Below, piece by piece: positions 63,392-64,000 of a DNA stretch of 64,000 bases. The notes below the pieces were generated by a model. It was not told where the DNA came from, did no database searches, and saw only the letters and a program-made list of their open reading frames with translations. This DNA is from Xanthomonas massiliensis (GTDB lineage Bacteria > Pseudomonadota > Gammaproteobacteria > Xanthomonadales > Xanthomonadaceae), in assembly GCF_900018785.1 (NCBI RefSeq), contig NZ_FCOY01000006.1:1426001-1490000 (forward strand), given 5' to 3'. Within the stretch, counting starts at the first letter, position 1; every line of letters starts with the position of its first letter. The position numbers were made by a program, and so were the translations under genes.

Positions 63392-63883
63392 ATGCCCGAG
63401 AAGAAGACCGTCGAACACGCCCGGCGCGACAAGCGCGCCGGCAAGTCCCCCGGTACCCAGGCCGGCGAATTCGTCCACGAGGAGATCGAGCACGTCCGCG
63501 AGGGCAAGCATGGTGCCAAGTCGACCAAGCAGGCCATCGCCATCGGCCTGTCCAAGGCACGCCGGGCGGGCGTCAAGGTGCCCGCGTCCAAGGGCGACTC
63601 CGCCGCGACCAAGCGCAAGGCGGCCAAGGACGAGAGCAGCGCCTCCAGGCCCGGCAAACCTTCGGCCAGCCGTTCGGCGGCGACCAAGAAGGCACTGAAG
63701 AAGGCCGGCACCTCGGCCGCATCGAAGTCGGCCCTGTCCCGGCAATCGAAGCAGGCCGCCGGCAAGCGCACCGCCAGCGAGCGCTCCGCCGCGGCCAGGA
63801 AGGCGGCGCACACCAAGGGTGCGGCCGGTCGCTCGGCGGCGGCGCGCAAGGCGGCCCACACCCGGGCGCATGCGCACGCCTGA
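63392..63883 (+). CDS. DUF6496 basic protein
   Basis: 163 residues, rich in Lys, Ala and Ser, strongly basic. The N-terminal part (about 18-60) has TQAGEFVHEEIEHVREGKHGAKSTKQAIAIGLSKARRAGV, the DUF6496 signature. The tail is histone-H1-like, with SAAARKAAHT occurring twice (about 131-140 and 146-155). Such proteins are common in xanthomonads and burkholderias; DNA or RNA binding is inferred from composition only. GGGAGAAG before the ATG supports the start. Another basic protein begins 64 bp later. Confidence 0.82.
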   Translation: MPEKKTVEHARRDKRAGKSPGTQAGEFVHEEIEHVREGKHGAKSTKQAIAIGLSKARRAGVKVPASKGDSAATKRKAAKDESSASRPGKPSASRSAATKKALKKAGTSAASKSALSRQSKQAAGKRTASERSAAARKAAHTKGAAGRSAAARKAAHTRAHAHA

Positions 63884-63947
63884 TCCCCAGGGTCCGCGTA
63901 CCGGCGCGGCCGCTGCCGCCCTGCCGGCGCCCTTCCAGGAAATCGCC

Positions 63948-64000
63948 ATGGCCACCCCTACCCGCAACCGTTCCCGTTCCTCGCCGCCGGCCAAGCGCTG
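63948..64000 (+). CDS. Start of an unidentified basic protein (cut by window end)
   Basis: Only 17 codons are visible: MATPTRNRSRSSPPAKR. AGGAA lies seven bases before the ATG. Basic and Ser/Pro/Arg-rich; probably transcribed with the DUF6496 gene. The family cannot be told from this piece. Confidence 0.5.
   Translation, partial: MATPTRNRSRSSPPAKR

Overview
The window is a GC-rich (roughly 70%) chromosomal segment from a gammaproteobacterium. Several gene families point to the Xanthomonadaceae/Lysobacteraceae (Lysobacter, Luteimonas, Pseudoxanthomonas or Stenotrophomonas-like): an H-NS gene of the short xanthomonad type, a FimX-like pilus regulator, a DUF6496 protein, a SUMF1-type lipoprotein, a POT transporter and a queG/nnr/tsaE/amiC/mutL block. 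The genus cannot be fixed from sequence alone. No phage, transposase, integrase or CRISPR array was seen; this is core chromosome with small accessory pieces.

Layout. 0-14 kb: a partial TatD hydrolase, tcdA, a c-type cytochrome, a glycine-zipper lipoprotein, a cold-shock gene, DUF456, outer-membrane phospholipase A, an ArsC-like protein, a GST, a DsbA-like/peroxiredoxin pair, class I fumarase, an ECF41-type sigma factor with its carboxymuconolactone-decarboxylase partner, a BON protein, an ABC exporter, fpr and a glutathione peroxidase. 14-30 kb: dcp, cfa with a lipoprotein, GNAT, rhomboid and POT transporter, sodA, a barnase/barstar-like pair, uup, dbpA, a gene-poor stretch of about 780 bp, an aldo/keto reductase, apt and a second cold-shock gene. 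30-47 kb: a BaiN/HI0933 flavoprotein, fimX, htpX, gluQ, phbB and phaR, then on the minus strand nnr-tsaE-amiC-mutL-DUF1684-TraB, with queG diverging from nnr and xseA after queG. 47-58 kb: a tightly overlapping minus-strand run (M48 protease, glucokinase, glycosylasparaginase, cutC, two AcvB/VirJ-type hydrolases), a SUMF1 lipoprotein, rnd, an hns-like gene, tRNA-Ala(CGC) and a 241-aa protein of unknown function. 58-64 kb: a frame-broken lhr helicase and a DUF6496 basic protein, then the first codons of another basic protein.

Themes. tRNA modification is prominent: tcdA and tsaE act on t6A, queG and gluQ on queuosine. Redox defence is spread through the window (sodA, peroxiredoxin, Gpx, GST, fpr, and possibly the ECF41 module). 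Polymer storage is represented by phbB with its repressor phaR.

Most notable observations: (1) ECF41 promoter motifs (TGTCACA/G-N16-CGTC) before both the sigma gene and its partner gene; (2) two overlapping face-to-face -10 boxes in the 23-bp gap between nnr and queG, placed so that both messages would start at or next to the start codon; (3) the 3' end of queG followed by two further decayed tandem copies of itself; (4) lhr interrupted by a 25-bp tandem duplication that shifts the frame, with a decayed copy of its 3' end lying downstream.
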